Notes: generated by a model from the sequence alone, not told the origin. DNA of 32,825 nt from an uncultured Ruminococcus sp. (GCA_902783115.1 CACZPW010000005.1:1-32825), one strand, 5' to 3'. Positions 1 to 9,580 are shown, numbered from the stretch's first letter. Program-made: numbers and translations.

Positions 1-624
1 ACGGGCAAGCAGTGTTTTACCCGTTCCCGGAGGCCCTACAAGCAAAACGCCCTTGGGTATCCTTGCACCCAAAGCCACGAATTTTGCGGGATTTTTCAAA
101 AATCCGACGATTTCCTCAAGCTCCGCTTTTTCCTCGTCCGCACCCGCAACGTCCTTGAATTTTACCTTTTTATTATCAGTATCAAGCCTTGCACGGGATC
201 TTGTAAATCCGCCCGCACCGCCGCCCCGGCGTGTAAACATCATTATAAACATCACCGCAAACAGCACGATAAGCACGATATTTGAAACGGCAGTCCACGT
301 CATTTTAGGCTCGTATGCGCTTTCCTTTAAGGTACCTTTTTCTATCTGCTCCCGCACATCATCGCCTATATCGTTTTGCATCACATCAAGCGACGGTATC
401 TGCGCCTTTACCTCAACGGATTTATCGCCGTTTCTGAGCGTTGCGGTAACATTTTTACCGCTTATCACCATTTCCTTTACTTCTTCGTTCCTGACTGCGT
501 TTACAAGCTCCGAATATGTTATCTGCGTACTGCCCGCAAATAAGCCCGAAGCAAACGTATATATCATATATACGACGATAAACAAAGCGATCCATGCACC
601 GATTCCCTTAAATCTGTTCTGCAA
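1..624 (-). CDS. ftsH: FtsH ATP-dependent zinc metalloprotease, N-terminal part
   Basis: This is the first 208 codons of the membrane AAA+ protease that degrades misfolded or short-lived membrane and cytosolic proteins. The window start cuts it just after the Walker A motif (GPPGTGKT, about residues 198-205). Visible parts are an N-terminal membrane segment (about residues 7-29), an extracytoplasmic FtsH-ext region, a second membrane segment (about 112-132), a Gly/Arg-rich linker and the start of the AAA domain ([13 protein letters not shown]). I place the start at a TTG because a GGAGGT ribosome-binding site (631-636) lies six bases upstream and no earlier ATG fits. It follows tilS by 17 bases, so it is the last visible gene of the operon. 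The hpt gene often found between tilS and ftsH is missing. Identity is certain; the exact start is likely. Confidence 0.95.
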   Translation of the reverse strand, partial: MQNRFKGIGAWIALFIVVYMIYTFASGLFAGSTQITYSELVNAVRNEEVKEMVISGKNVTATLRNGDKSVEVKAQIPSLDVMQNDIGDDVREQIEKGTLKESAYEPKMTWTAVSNIVLIVLFAVMFIMMFTRRGGGAGGFTRSRARLDTDNKKVKFKDVAGADEEKAELEEIVGFLKNPAKFVALGARIPKGVLLVGPPGTGKTLLAR

Positions 625-641
625 ATTTCTACCTCCAAACA

Positions 642-1988
642 TTATTCCGATACGGTAAGCTTTACGCCCTCACCGTTAAATTCAAAACGCTTATCACGCC
701 TGTGACCTATAATAGCCGCAACATTTTCGCCCGACACGAATATCGGCAGGCTGTTACGTTCGTTCCTTGGGATCTTACTGTCGATAAAATAGTTCTTGAG
801 CTTCTTTTTCCCGTTCATTCCCGTAGGATAAAACCAATCCCCGTCCCTGCGGTTCCGTATATACATATTATCCGTATCTATGCCCGAAAAATACATGGCT
901 TTGTCGTTTGCCCTGTGCTTAGCATTTTCAACTATGATCCTGATATTTCGCTCTTTTATATACACAGGCTCGTTGAGCTTTATTTTATATTCATACGGAG
1001 CTGTATCAACGGCTTTATCAATAACAAGTCTGCCGTATTCCATCCTTGCCTTAAAGCCCTTGGGAAGATCTATCGCCTTGCCGGTCACATTGTCCCGTAT
1101 AAGATCCGCCGTACCCTCAATAAATTCGGATGAAATATCATCACTTTCAAGCACAGCAAGAAGCATTTTCTTTATTACAAGCCGTCTTATTGCGATATGC
1201 TCGTTTTTCAGCATACCCGCATCGGCGCTGTTACCAAAAACCGTTCTTTCATACACCGAATCCGATACCTGCGCCAAATAATCGGCATTATCGGACATTA
1301 TATCCGCATTTTTTGCCGCAGTAGTAATAAAATTGGGATTGAACCCGCTTTCGATAAGCGGCAGAAGCCGGTGGCGTATTTTGTTCCGTGTATAGTTATC
1401 AAGCTTATTTGTGCTGTCTGTCACATATAAAAGTCCGTTATCCGCACAGTATAGCTCTATTTCCTGCCTTGTAAGGTCAAGTACCGGTCTTATGATATTG
1501 TCGCGCCTGTACGGAATGCCCGAAAGTCCCGGCATCGCAGCGCCGCGCATCATATTCATCAGTATCGTTTCGGCTCTGTCGTTACGGTTATGCGCGGTTG
1601 CTATTAAAGAAATCCCAAGCTCATTGCATACGTCGTTAAAAAACGCATACCGCAATTCTCTGCCCGCCGTTTCCTCGGATATGCCCCTATCCCTTGCGTA
1701 TTCGGGCACATTCACGCTTTTTGACACAAATCTTACCCCCAGCTCTTTGGCAAAGGCTTTGGAAAACTCCATATCACGCCTTGCCTCATCGCCGCGTATA
1801 TTGTGGTTTAAATGCGCCGCCGTAACGTTTATGCCCAAGGTGTGAAGAATATGGCACATCGCAACGCTGTCCGCACCGCCAGACAGTGCCGCAAGCACCG
1901 TATCGCCGGGGGCTATCAGATCATGCCGTTTTATTGTATGTTTTACCTTATTTAAAATGTTACTGCTCTTCACTTGCATATTCCACAT
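642..1988 (-). CDS. tilS: tRNA(Ile)-lysidine synthase TilS
   Basis: TilS ligates lysine to cytidine 34 of the CAU-anticodon tRNA(Ile), using ATP, which switches its reading from AUG to AUA. The N-type ATP pyrophosphatase P-loop SGGADS is at about residues 36-41, followed by the conserved HLNHNIRG segment and the arginine-rich NKIRHRLLP segment. The C-terminal substrate-binding domain is present, and the length (about 445 aa) is normal. The start is uncertain. The coordinate given is the first ATG, but ATG at 1979 or GTG at 1973 are also possible and no strong ribosome-binding site decides it. All of these starts lie inside the end of dnaB, so the gene is probably translationally coupled to it. 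It is unusual to find tilS attached to dnaB rather than heading its own tilS-hpt-ftsH group. Confidence 0.94.
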   Translation of the reverse strand: MWNMQVKSSNILNKVKHTIKRHDLIAPGDTVLAALSGGADSVAMCHILHTLGINVTAAHLNHNIRGDEARRDMEFSKAFAKELGVRFVSKSVNVPEYARDRGISEETAGRELRYAFFNDVCNELGISLIATAHNRNDRAETILMNMMRGAAMPGLSGIPYRRDNIIRPVLDLTRQEIELYCADNGLLYVTDSTNKLDNYTRNKIRHRLLPLIESGFNPNFITTAAKNADIMSDNADYLAQVSDSVYERTVFGNSADAGMLKNEHIAIRRLVIKKMLLAVLESDDISSEFIEGTADLIRDNVTGKAIDLPKGFKARMEYGRLVIDKAVDTAPYEYKIKLNEPVYIKERNIRIIVENAKHRANDKAMYFSGIDTDNMYIRNRRDGDWFYPTGMNGKKKLKNYFIDSKIPRNERNSLPIFVSGENVAAIIGHRRDKRFEFNGEGVKLTVSE

Positions 1989-3309
1989 TTGAAAACTTAG
2001 TGTACTGTCCCTGCCAGCTAAGCTTCAGCGTTCCCGTTTCACCGTTCCTGTTTTTGGCGATTATACATTCCGCAAGGGTGTCCTCACTGTCCTTTTTATA
2101 GTAGGATTCACGGTATAAAAACATTACGATATCCGCATCCTGCTCTATTGCGCCCGATTCTCTCAGATCGGAAAGAAGCGGACGCTTATCCGAACGCCCC
2201 TCGCTCGCACGGGAAAGCTGTGAAAGCGCGATAACGGGGATATTCAATTCCTTTGCCAAAATCTTTAACGATCTTGATATTTCGGATATTTCCTGCTGAC
2301 GGTTATCCGCACGCTTACCCGCCTGCATAAGCTGGAGATAGTCGATAACTATAAGCGCAAGATTTTTTGTCTGCTTTAACCTTCTGCATTTTGCACGTAT
2401 CTGCGCAACCGTTACCGATGCGGTATCGTCTATATATATGGGCGAATTTGCAACGGTATTTATGACCTCGCCTATTCTCTCCCAGTCATCCGCCTTTATT
2501 GTACCCGTTCTTATCTTTGTAGAATCAACGTACGCCTGCGAGCATATTATTCTGTTTACTATCTGCTCCTTCGGCATTTCAAGGTTGAAAATAGCAACGG
2601 TTTTTTGCTCGTTTATCCCGACGTGCTCGGCAATATTCACCGCAAGAGACGACTTACCCATACCCGGCCGTCCCGCAATAAGGATAAGCTCGCCGCCGTG
2701 AAGTCCGCCCGTTCTTTCGTTTATCTGATAAAAGCCCGTCGAAATACCCGTAAGTCCATCGCCGCTTGCACAGTCGTCAATGAGCTTCTGATATGCGCTC
2801 ATCATAACGTCGCTTATCGGAACGATATCCCCCGCATCATCTGCGGAAACGTCGTAAATAAGCTGCTCCGCCTCTTCAAGCACTCTGTCAACGTTTGAAC
2901 CGTCACCGTAAGCCATTTCGTTTATTTTTGCCGAATTTTCAATAAGCTTGCGGCGCAGCGCACGTTCCTTGATTATGTTTGAATAGTATTCAACATGATA
3001 GGTAGTCGGAACGTTGGCAACATCTCTTAAATATGCGATCCCGCCGACTGCGTCAAGCGTGTTGCGCTGTGCAAGCCTGTCGCTCACCGTTACAAAATCT
3101 ATGGGCGAATTCTCGTTGAACAGCTCCATTATTACCGAGAATATTTCCCTGTTCGGAGTAAAATAGAAATCCTCCTCGGTCACTATCTGCGCCGCCTCGG
3201 CAACGGATTCCGACTTTGTTATAGCGCTGCCTATTACAGCCGCCTCAGCCTCCTGACTGTATGGAAGCTGTCTTCCGACAAGGTCGATTGGATTATTCGA
3301 TTGTGCCAT
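1960..3309 (-). CDS. dnaB: Replicative DNA helicase DnaB
   Basis: This is the hexameric helicase that unwinds the replication fork, 449 aa from the chosen start. The N-terminal DnaB domain that binds primase and loader covers about residues 10-115. The RecA-like ATPase domain has Walker A GRPGMGKSS and a Walker B region ending in VIDYLQLM. The later QLSRASEGR and DADIVMFLYR segments are typical. An upstream GTG in the same frame (3321) would add four residues, but the GGTGGTGA ribosome-binding site lies just before ATG 3309, so I use that start. It follows rplI by about 30 bases, the usual rplI-dnaB order in Firmicutes, and its 3' end overlaps tilS. No intein or insertion is visible. Confidence 0.97.
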   Translation of the reverse strand: MAQSNNPIDLVGRQLPYSQEAEAAVIGSAITKSESVAEAAQIVTEEDFYFTPNREIFSVIMELFNENSPIDFVTVSDRLAQRNTLDAVGGIAYLRDVANVPTTYHVEYYSNIIKERALRRKLIENSAKINEMAYGDGSNVDRVLEEAEQLIYDVSADDAGDIVPISDVMMSAYQKLIDDCASGDGLTGISTGFYQINERTGGLHGGELILIAGRPGMGKSSLAVNIAEHVGINEQKTVAIFNLEMPKEQIVNRIICSQAYVDSTKIRTGTIKADDWERIGEVINTVANSPIYIDDTASVTVAQIRAKCRRLKQTKNLALIVIDYLQLMQAGKRADNRQQEISEISRSLKILAKELNIPVIALSQLSRASEGRSDKRPLLSDLRESGAIEQDADIVMFLYRESYYKKDSEDTLAECIIAKNRNGETGTLKLSWQGQYTKFSNVEYASEEQ

Positions 3310-3337
3310 AGCGCTCACCACCGTTTTTTACAATTTC

Positions 3338-3784
3338 TTATTTCGCCTTTACTACTACTCTTAATTCTCCGACTATGCCCGTAAACAGTTTTACCTTTAC
3401 CTCATGCGTACCTAAGGTCTTTATTGCCTCGTCCATAACAAACTTTTTCTTGTCAAGCTTTATGTGATGCTGCTTTGTAAGCTCGTCCGCAACGTCCTTT
3501 GAGGTTATTGAGCCGAACAGCTTGCCGTTTTCGCCCGCCTTCGTTTCGATAACGACCTCTATCTCCTTGAATTTGTCCGCTATCTGTGCGGCGTGCTGTC
3601 TGTCCTGCTCGGTCCTGAATTCCAAGGATTCCTGCTTGCCCTTTAATATGTTGAGGTTTGTAGCGTTTGCCTCCTGTGCAAGTCCTCTGGGTAAAAGGTA
3701 GTTTCTTCCGTATCCGTCGGACACCTCTACAAGCTGTCCCTTTTTACCCTGTCCCTTTACGTCCTGATTTAAAATTACCTTCAT
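3338..3784 (-). CDS. rplI: 50S ribosomal protein L9
   Basis: Large-subunit ribosomal protein L9, 148 aa, the expected size. The N-terminal 23S-binding domain opens MKVILNQDVKG and contains the family signature around GYGRNYLLPRGLA. A long central helix and a C-terminal domain ending in RVVVKAK follow. A GGAGGAAT ribosome-binding site precedes the ATG. It lies between gdpP and dnaB, the conserved arrangement in Bacillota. Nothing unusual was seen. Confidence 0.98.
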   Translation of the reverse strand: MKVILNQDVKGQGKKGQLVEVSDGYGRNYLLPRGLAQEANATNLNILKGKQESLEFRTEQDRQHAAQIADKFKEIEVVIETKAGENGKLFGSITSKDVADELTKQHHIKLDKKKFVMDEAIKTLGTHEVKVKLFTGIVGELRVVVKAK

Positions 3785-3809
3785 ATCTCCATATTCCTCC
3801 GAAAACTTA

Positions 3810-5819
3810 TTATTTTGTCTTTATGTAATTATTTATTTCCTTCTTTAAAAGCTCTATCATACCCCGTATCGTAACGTCATCCCTTTGCACCGCCGCAACC
3901 GTCGCATGGCCGCCGCCGCCCAACGCCTCCATGATAACGTGTACGTTTACATCGCCGACAGACCTTGCGCTTACACAGGTCCTGCCCTCGTCGGTATATA
4001 CGACAAAGGACGCGCATACGGAATTTATATTCAGCATCTCGTCCGCCGCCTGCGATGCAATAACACGGATATTCGGCCAGCTATGCTCCGTATATGCAAT
4101 ACTGTAATTTGGCGCGACCTCCACAGCCGTACTTACGATTTGGGCACGTCTGTCATATTCGTCCTTATCCACGTTGAAAAGCCTCTTTACGTTGGCGGTA
4201 TTGAGTCCCAGACGCCGCAAATACGACGCCGCCTCAAACGTTCTTACACCCGTCTTTACGATAAAGTTCTTCGTATCAAGTAAAATTCCCGTATACAGAC
4301 ATTCTGCCTCCGCCGCAGTTACGGCAGAGCCTATGGACATATACTGGATTATCTCCGTCACCATTTCGCAGGTCGATGACGCATACGGCTCATGGTATAT
4401 AAGCGAGCAGTTGTTTATAAACTCGGTAGAACGCCTGTGATGGTCGATAAGTACTATCTTTGACGCCGCCTCGACCACCTTTTCCGATTGCAGCATACTC
4501 GGTCTGTGCGTATCAAGCACCACCACAAGGGTATCCTTTGTCATAAGCTCCGGCGCTTCGTCCGCCGATATGAACATATTTGCATATTCCTCGTTCTTTT
4601 TAAGCTCATCGTAAAGCTTTTTTACCGAAAGATACTGCTGGTCATAGACTATGTACGGGGTTTTCCCAAACTCTCTTACCGCCCTTTGCAGTCCCATAGC
4701 CGCCCCGAAGCAGTCATAATCGGCGTTTTTATGGCCGACGAATATCACCTTGTCCGAATTTTTGATGTAGTCCGTCAAAGCCGCGGCAACCGCTCTGGTT
4801 TTTACTCTTGTACTCTTTTCGTATTCACGGTTTTTGCCGCCATAGAATTTGTAACGGTTTACGTCCTTTAAGCCGACCTGGTCGCCGCCTCTGCCCTGCG
4901 CCATTTCAAGCGCCGTTCTTGCCGCCTGCTCGTTGTTTGATATATCCTCGCCCGTACCGATACCGATACTGACGCTTATCTGCTGTTTTACATTCTCGCC
5001 CGCAAGGCGTACCTTATCGAGTATATCAAAATTATTGTCTATATATTTCTGCAGATCCCTATGCTCAAAGAACAGGTAGTATCTGTCCCTGTCGATCTTC
5101 TTTATAACGCCCGTACTCTCGTTTGCCCAGCCGTTTATTATGCTCCTTAAGGCAGATGAAAGCTGTTGCTGTGAAGTGTCGCTCATTCTCTGGAATATCT
5201 CGTCATAGTTATCTACGCATATCACCGCAACATCGGTCTGGTGGTCAAGCTTCTGAGCTTTTGCCTCAAGCTCATCGGTTTTGTCGATAAGATAGAAATA
5301 CACTATATGCTCATGCTCGTCTTTGCCCTGTGCAAGCTTTTCACGGACAATCCTGCTTGTAACCTCGTATATGCGTCCGTCTATTTTTATATCCGTTTTT
5401 GTGCCCTTGCCAAACCGCAGAATCTCCAACCACTTTATTTCCGGAATTATCGACTCCAACGCACAGTCATACATATTTGCGCCGCCAAAAAGCTGTGAAA
5501 ACGAATCGTTATACCACTTTATGCTCCCGTCCGTCCTTGCCGCAACAACGGGCACGGGCGCAGAATTGAGCATATCAAATTCTTCCGTTTCCTCGTCCGA
5601 TACCAAAAGCCGCAGAAGCTCGCCGGCGGCTTTTATACGGGCGTTTTCCATATAGATCGCAGCTCCCGATACGACAAGCGCCGCCGCAACCTCACCTATC
5701 CCGATATAAATATCAAAACCCGGATAAAATATATTTAAAAGTCCGCACGATATCAAAATAACGGCACAAACAACCGCCAAGGCTATAACCGACCTTGTTC
5801 TGTTCCGATACTTTTTCAT
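3810..5819 (-). CDS. gdpP: Cyclic-di-AMP phosphodiesterase GdpP
   Basis: This is the membrane-bound DHH-family phosphodiesterase that hydrolyses c-di-AMP to pApA and so affects potassium/osmolyte balance and cell-wall stress. It has 669 aa from the chosen ATG, near the family norm of about 655-670. Order of parts: two N-terminal membrane helices (about 10-31 and 37-56), a PAS-like domain (about 80-185), a degenerate GGDEF domain (about 195-310), and the DHH domain from about 358. The DHH domain begins with the metal ligands H363, D367 and D369 and contains the IDHHRRS motif. The DHHA1 domain ends with GGGGHATVAA. An upstream in-frame ATG (5849) exists, but GGGAGG lies right before ATG 5819. 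Neighbours rplI and dnaB are the usual ones. Confidence 0.95.
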   Translation of the reverse strand: MKKYRNRTRSVIALAVVCAVILISCGLLNIFYPGFDIYIGIGEVAAALVVSGAAIYMENARIKAAGELLRLLVSDEETEEFDMLNSAPVPVVAARTDGSIKWYNDSFSQLFGGANMYDCALESIIPEIKWLEILRFGKGTKTDIKIDGRIYEVTSRIVREKLAQGKDEHEHIVYFYLIDKTDELEAKAQKLDHQTDVAVICVDNYDEIFQRMSDTSQQQLSSALRSIINGWANESTGVIKKIDRDRYYLFFEHRDLQKYIDNNFDILDKVRLAGENVKQQISVSIGIGTGEDISNNEQAARTALEMAQGRGGDQVGLKDVNRYKFYGGKNREYEKSTRVKTRAVAAALTDYIKNSDKVIFVGHKNADYDCFGAAMGLQRAVREFGKTPYIVYDQQYLSVKKLYDELKKNEEYANMFISADEAPELMTKDTLVVVLDTHRPSMLQSEKVVEAASKIVLIDHHRRSTEFINNCSLIYHEPYASSTCEMVTEIIQYMSIGSAVTAAEAECLYTGILLDTKNFIVKTGVRTFEAASYLRRLGLNTANVKRLFNVDKDEYDRRAQIVSTAVEVAPNYSIAYTEHSWPNIRVIASQAADEMLNINSVCASFVVYTDEGRTCVSARSVGDVNVHVIMEALGGGGHATVAAVQRDDVTIRGMIELLKKEINNYIKTK

Positions 5820-5892
5820 ACTTTCCTCCCAAACCCCGACATTGTGCAATATCCGCCAAGCGGTAATGCGGCGGGAATACCAAGGCGCTGTA
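5820..5892 (-). other. Intercistronic region with short stems, MazG-like/gdpP
   Basis: In the 73 bases between the MazG-like gene and gdpP, the minus strand has a CGCTG-ATA-CAGCG hairpin that starts at the upstream stop codon. A CCGCC/GGCGG stem with a 12-base loop follows. Neither is followed by a U-tract, so they do not look like terminators. They may affect RNA stability or simply reflect chance. No separate promoter was recognised. Confidence 0.3.
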
Positions 5893-6195
5893 TCAGCGAC
5901 TGTTTATATGCTTTTTAAGCTCGGACATATCCGAAAATTCCAGCTCCAGCTCATGGTTATTGTCGATGGCGATATTCAAAAGCTCGTTTATGCGCCCATC
6001 GACAGCCGAAAATCCGATACCCAGTCTTTTTGCAAGCAGATAATCCATCGCTATGATCGTCGCAAGTCCCTCACGGACTGCGTCATATCCCTCGATCTCG
6101 TCACACGCCGCCAAATTTCTGTAAAGATTTGCGACCTCCGACAAAATCTCGCCCTTTATTGTGTCAATTGCCCGCATATTTGTAGAAACAGCCAT
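5893..6195 (-). CDS. MazG-like family protein
   Basis: A 100-aa, largely helical acidic protein. It resembles the short MazG-like proteins that clostridia encode near rpsR, gdpP and rplI: an N-terminal stretch resembling KGEILSEVANLYRNL, then an AMDYLLAKRLGI segment and a short helical C-terminus. The all-alpha NTP pyrophosphohydrolase superfamily (MazG, dUTPase-2, DCTPP) hydrolyses NTPs or dNTPs. I cannot see a full EExxE...ExxD metal-binding set, so catalytic activity is doubtful and function is open. A clear GGAGGAC ribosome-binding site precedes the ATG. It is the first gene after a good sigma-A promoter and leads the gdpP-rplI-dnaB-tilS-ftsH operon. The family call is from memory of the motif pattern. 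Confidence 0.72.
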   Translation of the reverse strand: MAVSTNMRAIDTIKGEILSEVANLYRNLAACDEIEGYDAVREGLATIIAMDYLLAKRLGIGFSAVDGRINELLNIAIDNNHELELEFSDMSELKKHINSR

Positions 6196-6276
6196 TTTTT
6201 TGTCCTCCTAAATCCTTGATGTTTAAAGCAAATTTCTATATGACGTACAATTTTAAATAATCTTATGCAATTATAT

Positions 6277-6305
6277 ATTGTAGCACAAAGGCTTTATTAA
6301 GTCAA
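6277..6305 (-). promoter_or_regulatory. Sigma-A promoter of the MazG-like/gdpP/rplI/dnaB/tilS/ftsH operon
   Basis: The minus strand reads TTGACT (6305-6300), a 17-base spacer, then TACAAT (6282-6277): five of six matches in each box with ideal spacing. It lies about 80 bases upstream of the MazG-like start and downstream of the leuB terminator. No other clear promoter was noticed before ftsH, so this is the probable start of a six-gene transcript. Confidence 0.8.
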
Positions 6306-6340
6306 CAAAAAAAAGACCTCTTTGATAAAATGCAAAAACT

Positions 6341-6386
6341 CAAAAAACAGGATCACAGCAAAACGATAAATATTTACTGCGATCCT
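6341..6386 (-). terminator. Rho-independent terminator after leuB
   Basis: Reading the minus strand from 6386, there is a 12-bp stem (AGGATCGCAGTA paired with TGCTGTGATCCT, including two G-U pairs), a roughly 14-base AT-rich loop and a run of six T. It starts a few bases after the leuB stop codon and separates the leu operon from the dnaB operon promoter. Confidence 0.88.
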
Positions 6387-6391
6387 TTGAT

Positions 6392-7477
6392 TTATATATT
6401 ATACGCAATCAGCTCTGCCATCCTTTTACAGCCGACCTTTGTCATTCCCTCGGACATTATATCGCCCGTTCTGTAGCCGTCAGACAAAACCTTCTTTACG
6501 GCGCGTTCTATTGCGTCGGGTTCTTCGCTCATATCAAGCGAATAGCGAAGGAGCATCGCCCCCGACAGTATCGTTGCGATCGGATTTGCGATATCCATAC
6601 CCGCAATATCGGGCGCGGAGCCGCCGGACGGCTCGTAAAGTCCTAATTTTGTTTCGTTAAGACTTGCGGACGGGAGCATACCTATTGAGCCGGTTATCAT
6701 TGACGCTTCATCCGATAAGATGTCACCGAACATATTTTCCGTTACCATAACGTCAAACTGTGCCGGATCCCTTACAAGCTGCATCGCCGTATTATCGACA
6801 AGCATGTGCTCCAGGGTAACGTCGGGATAATCCGCCGCGACCTCTTCGACGATTTTCCGCCACAGTCTTGACGAATCAAGCACGTTTGCCTTGTCTACGC
6901 TTGTGACCTTTTTCCTTCTCTTTCGCGCAACGTCAAACGCTTTTACTGCGATCCTGCGTATTTCCTGCTCGTTATACGAAAGCGTATCAACAGCCGTCAT
7001 AACGCCATCGACCTCCTCGGTATAACGTTTTCCGAAATACAGACCGCCCGTGAGCTCACGCATTATAAGCATATCGAAGCCTTTTTCGCTTATCTCCGTT
7101 TTCAACGGGCACGCTCCGCTAAGCTCGGGATATAAAAGACACGGCCTTAAATTCGCAAAAAGTCCCAGAGCCTTGCGTATTCCCAAAAGTCCTGCCTCAG
7201 GTCTTAAATGTGCGGGCAGCTTGTACCAGGGTGATGTGGTCGTGTTTCCGCCGATCGAGCCCATAAGCACAGCGTCCGATTTTTTGCAAACCTCTATTGT
7301 TTCCCCGGGCAGCGGCTCACCAACCGCATCTATCGCCGCACCGCCCATAAGCACGTTGGTATAATTGAATTTATGCCCGTATTTTTGTGCAACGCTGTCA
7401 AGCACAAGTATTGCGGCGTCCACTATCTCAGGTCCGATGCCGTCACCTTTGATAACGGCAATATTAAATTCCGACAT
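6392..7477 (-). CDS. leuB: 3-isopropylmalate dehydrogenase
   Basis: NAD-dependent oxidative decarboxylation of 3-isopropylmalate to 2-oxoisocaproate, the third step of leucine synthesis, in the cytoplasm. Length is 361 aa, normal for LeuB. Family marks are the opening [14 protein letters not shown], the ELTGGLYFG motif, the catalytic Lys/Asp region ([14 protein letters not shown]), the metal and substrate segment [12 protein letters not shown], and the C-terminal NAD-binding [12 protein letters not shown], which favours LeuB over isocitrate dehydrogenase. AAGGAGG precedes the ATG. It is the last gene of leuC-leuD-leuB and is followed directly by a strong terminator. Confidence 0.97.
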   Translation of the reverse strand: MSEFNIAVIKGDGIGPEIVDAAILVLDSVAQKYGHKFNYTNVLMGGAAIDAVGEPLPGETIEVCKKSDAVLMGSIGGNTTTSPWYKLPAHLRPEAGLLGIRKALGLFANLRPCLLYPELSGACPLKTEISEKGFDMLIMRELTGGLYFGKRYTEEVDGVMTAVDTLSYNEQEIRRIAVKAFDVARKRRKKVTSVDKANVLDSSRLWRKIVEEVAADYPDVTLEHMLVDNTAMQLVRDPAQFDVMVTENMFGDILSDEASMITGSIGMLPSASLNETKLGLYEPSGGSAPDIAGMDIANPIATILSGAMLLRYSLDMSEEPDAIERAVKKVLSDGYRTGDIMSEGMTKVGCKRMAELIAYNI

Positions 7478-7562
7478 ATTTGCCTCCTTATGTGTTTTAA
7501 CGAATATACTTTTAAATCACAAATCCGTAAGGATTTGCACCTTACTTATTCACTATTCCCTA
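7478..7562 (-). other. Intergenic region with repeat-like tract, leuD to leuB
   Basis: An 85-base AT-rich spacer inside the leu operon. On the minus strand the last codons of leuD and the following bases form a degenerate run of roughly five-base units (AGTAAT, AAGTAAT, AGGGAAT, AGTGAAT, AAGTAAG). A perfect inverted repeat CAAATCC-TTAC-GGATTTG follows. No U-tract follows the stem. It resembles small interspersed or slippage-derived sequence, but its copy number cannot be judged from one window. Confidence 0.45.
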
Positions 7563-8051
7563 TTACTTATTACTTTTTATATATTCCACCAGTCCGCCCT
7601 TATTGATTATCTCCTGCATAAACGGCGGGAATGCGACAGCTCTGTATTCCTTGCCCGTGGTTATATTTTTTATAACTCCGCTGTCAAAATCAACCTCTAC
7701 GCTATCGCCCGCCTTTATATCCTCGGACGCCTCCTTACATTCAAGTATCGGAAGTCCGATATTTATTGAATTACGGTAGAATATCCTTGCAAAATCCTTT
7801 GCAATAACACATGAGATGCCGCTCGCCTTTATAGCTATCGGCGCATGCTCACGGGACGAGCCGCAGCCGAAATTCGCGCCGCCAACCATAATATCGCCCG
7901 TACTGTGATTATTTACAAAATCCTTGTCGATATCCTCCATGCAGTGCTTTGCAAGCTCCGCAGGCTCTGATGTGTTCAAATATCTTGCGGGAATGATAAC
8001 GTCCGTATCAATGTTATCCCCGTATTTTATTACTTTTCCGTTAGCTTTCAT
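7563..8051 (-). CDS. leuD: 3-isopropylmalate dehydratase small subunit
   Basis: Small (swivel) subunit of isopropylmalate isomerase, which with LeuC converts 2-isopropylmalate to 3-isopropylmalate. Length is 162 aa, the short type that pairs with a roughly 420-aa LeuC. The swivelling-domain signatures are [15 protein letters not shown] near the start and [15 protein letters not shown] at about residues 57-71. The last codons, encoding KSNK and stop, fall within the repeat-like tract that continues downstream, so the C-terminus may have been altered by it. AAAGGA lies upstream of the ATG. Confidence 0.96.
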   Translation of the reverse strand: MKANGKVIKYGDNIDTDVIIPARYLNTSEPAELAKHCMEDIDKDFVNNHSTGDIMVGGANFGCGSSREHAPIAIKASGISCVIAKDFARIFYRNSINIGLPILECKEASEDIKAGDSVEVDFDSGVIKNITTGKEYRAVAFPPFMQEIINKGGLVEYIKSNK

Positions 8052-8176
8052 AATTATATCCTTTCCTTATAACAGGACGAAAAAGAAGCAAGCAGGTTGC
8101 CGCTTTAAGCGATGGTGCTGTATGCTTATACCGCCCCGAGCGCAAAAGCGGTGAAATGCGCCGCTTATTTTTTGCC
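8052..8176 (-). other. Intergenic region leuC to leuD
   Basis: 125 bases without a gene. The minus strand carries AAGCGG(9-base loop)CCGCTT soon after the leuC stop and a short CGCTTAAAGCG palindrome further on. No good promoter and no convincing terminator were seen, so leuC and leuD are probably cotranscribed. Confidence 0.4.
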
Positions 8177-9439
8177 CTACATTACCTCCTCGGGTGCTGT
8201 TATCTTGCCCGTGATCGCAGATGCCGCCGCAACCTCGGGGCTTGCAAGGTATACCTCGCTTTTAACGTGTCCCATTCTTCCCAGGAAATTACGGTTGGTG
8301 GTAGATACGCACCTTTCGCCTGCCGCCAAAATTCCCATGTGACCGCCAAGACACGGCCCGCAGGTGGGTGCGGATATTACACAGCCCGCCTCGACAAGCG
8401 TTGATAGGGTACCGTCCTTTAACGCTTCAAGATATATCCTTTGCGTTGCGGGGAATACAAGCACTCTTATTCCCTTTTTCACCTTTTTGCCCTTTAATAT
8501 TTTTGCGGCGTTTTGTAAATCGGACAGTCTGCCGTTTGTGCATGAGCCGATCACTACCTGGTCTATTTTTACATCGCCCCAGTTTTCGGGCGTTCTTGCA
8601 TTTTCGGGCAGATGCGGGAACGCAACCGTATGCGGTACTGTTGAGAGGTCTATGTCTATGACCTTTGCATACTCCGCATCGTTATCCGCGCTAAACTCCT
8701 TCCATTCCTTTTTGGAATGTGCCTTCATATATTCCCTTGTCTTATCATCGACCTCAAATATACCGTTCTTTGCGCCCGCCTCTATGGCCATGTTCGCAAC
8801 GGTAAATCTGTCGTCCATTGTAAGCGAATGTACGCCCTCGCCCACAAACTCCATTGACTTATACAATGCGCCGTCAACGCCTATCATGCCGATAATATGT
8901 AAAATCAGGTCTTTTCCGCTTACATATTCGTTCAGCTTTCCCGTAAGATTGAATTTGATAGCCTCGGGCACCTTAAACCACGCCTTGCCTATCGCCATGC
9001 CTGCCGCCATATCCGTTGAGCCTACGCCCGTCGAGAACGCGCCAAGCGCGCCGTATGTACAGGTATGCGAGTCTGCGCCTATTACAACGTCACCGGCCAC
9101 AACCAAGCCTTTTTCCGGCAATAATGCGTGTTCTATTCCTACCTCGCCGACCTCAAAATAGTTTACAATATCCTGCTCGCCCGCAAAATTCCGTACCGCC
9201 ATACACTGCTCCGCAGATTTTATATCCTTGTTTGGAGTAAAGTGGTCGGGTACAAGAGCAATTTTGGTATTATCAAATACGCTTTTTAAGCCCAGCTTGT
9301 CAAACTCCTTGATAGCGACAGGCGATGTAATGTCATTACCCAATACAAGGCTTAAATTCGCCATTATCAGATCGCCCGCACTCACACTTTCCAATCCTGC
9401 GGCATTTGCAAGAATTTTCTGTGTCATAGTCATTCCCAT
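8177..9439 (-). CDS. leuC: 3-isopropylmalate dehydratase large subunit
   Basis: The [4Fe-4S] aconitase-family large subunit of isopropylmalate isomerase, 420 aa from the chosen start. This is the shorter archaeal/clostridial type rather than the roughly 470-aa enterobacterial type. Cluster ligands are expected in GSCTNGR and in [10 protein letters not shown], with a [11 protein letters not shown] motif upstream. GTG 9448 would add three residues, but that GTG is part of the GAGGTG ribosome-binding site, so ATG 9439 is preferred. It leads leuC-leuD-leuB. No leuA and no T-box or leucine-rich leader peptide is visible in the short 5' region. Confidence 0.96.
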   Translation of the reverse strand: MGMTMTQKILANAAGLESVSAGDLIMANLSLVLGNDITSPVAIKEFDKLGLKSVFDNTKIALVPDHFTPNKDIKSAEQCMAVRNFAGEQDIVNYFEVGEVGIEHALLPEKGLVVAGDVVIGADSHTCTYGALGAFSTGVGSTDMAAGMAIGKAWFKVPEAIKFNLTGKLNEYVSGKDLILHIIGMIGVDGALYKSMEFVGEGVHSLTMDDRFTVANMAIEAGAKNGIFEVDDKTREYMKAHSKKEWKEFSADNDAEYAKVIDIDLSTVPHTVAFPHLPENARTPENWGDVKIDQVVIGSCTNGRLSDLQNAAKILKGKKVKKGIRVLVFPATQRIYLEALKDGTLSTLVEAGCVISAPTCGPCLGGHMGILAAGERCVSTTNRNFLGRMGHVKSEVYLASPEVAAASAITGKITAPEEVM

Positions 9440-9471
9440 ATTTTTCACCTCGTAAATTTCAATTACATTGT

Positions 9472-9500
9472 ATTATACATCATTTAATGCAATTTGTAAA
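9472..9500 (-). promoter_or_regulatory. Sigma-A promoter of leuCDB
   Basis: Minus strand TTTACA (9500-9495), 17-base spacer, perfect TATAAT (9477-9472), about 33 bases before the leuC start. The leader is too short for a T-box. Control of leucine synthesis, if any, must be by a DNA-binding regulator or a signal not recognised here. Confidence 0.8.
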
Positions 9501-9547
9501 TATGCATATTTTAATCATTTTCTGCAAAAATTTTCTTGAATTTCTTT

Positions 9548-9580
9548 ATCAAAAAAGAGCCGTTAACGCAACAGCTCTTT
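9548..9580 (-). terminator. Rho-independent terminator after the anti-sigma gene
   Basis: The minus strand has an 11-bp stem (AAAGAGCTGTT with AACGGCTCTTT, one G-U pair), a five-base loop and a T-run. It lies about 16 bases after the stop codon at 9596 and upstream of the leuC promoter. Confidence 0.88.

Noticed and set aside
8130-8160. Terminator between leuC and leuD
   Set aside because: The AAGCGG/CCGCTT stem is only six bp with a nine-base loop and just two or three T afterwards.
8364-9161. Long plus-strand open frame (265 codons) over leuC
   Set aside because: It lies wholly inside leuC on the opposite strand, has Ser/Pro-rich shadow composition, no ribosome-binding site and no family resemblance.
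9449-9471. T-box or leucine leader peptide before leuC
   Set aside because: The distance from promoter to start is too short and no leucine-codon run or T-box sequence is present.
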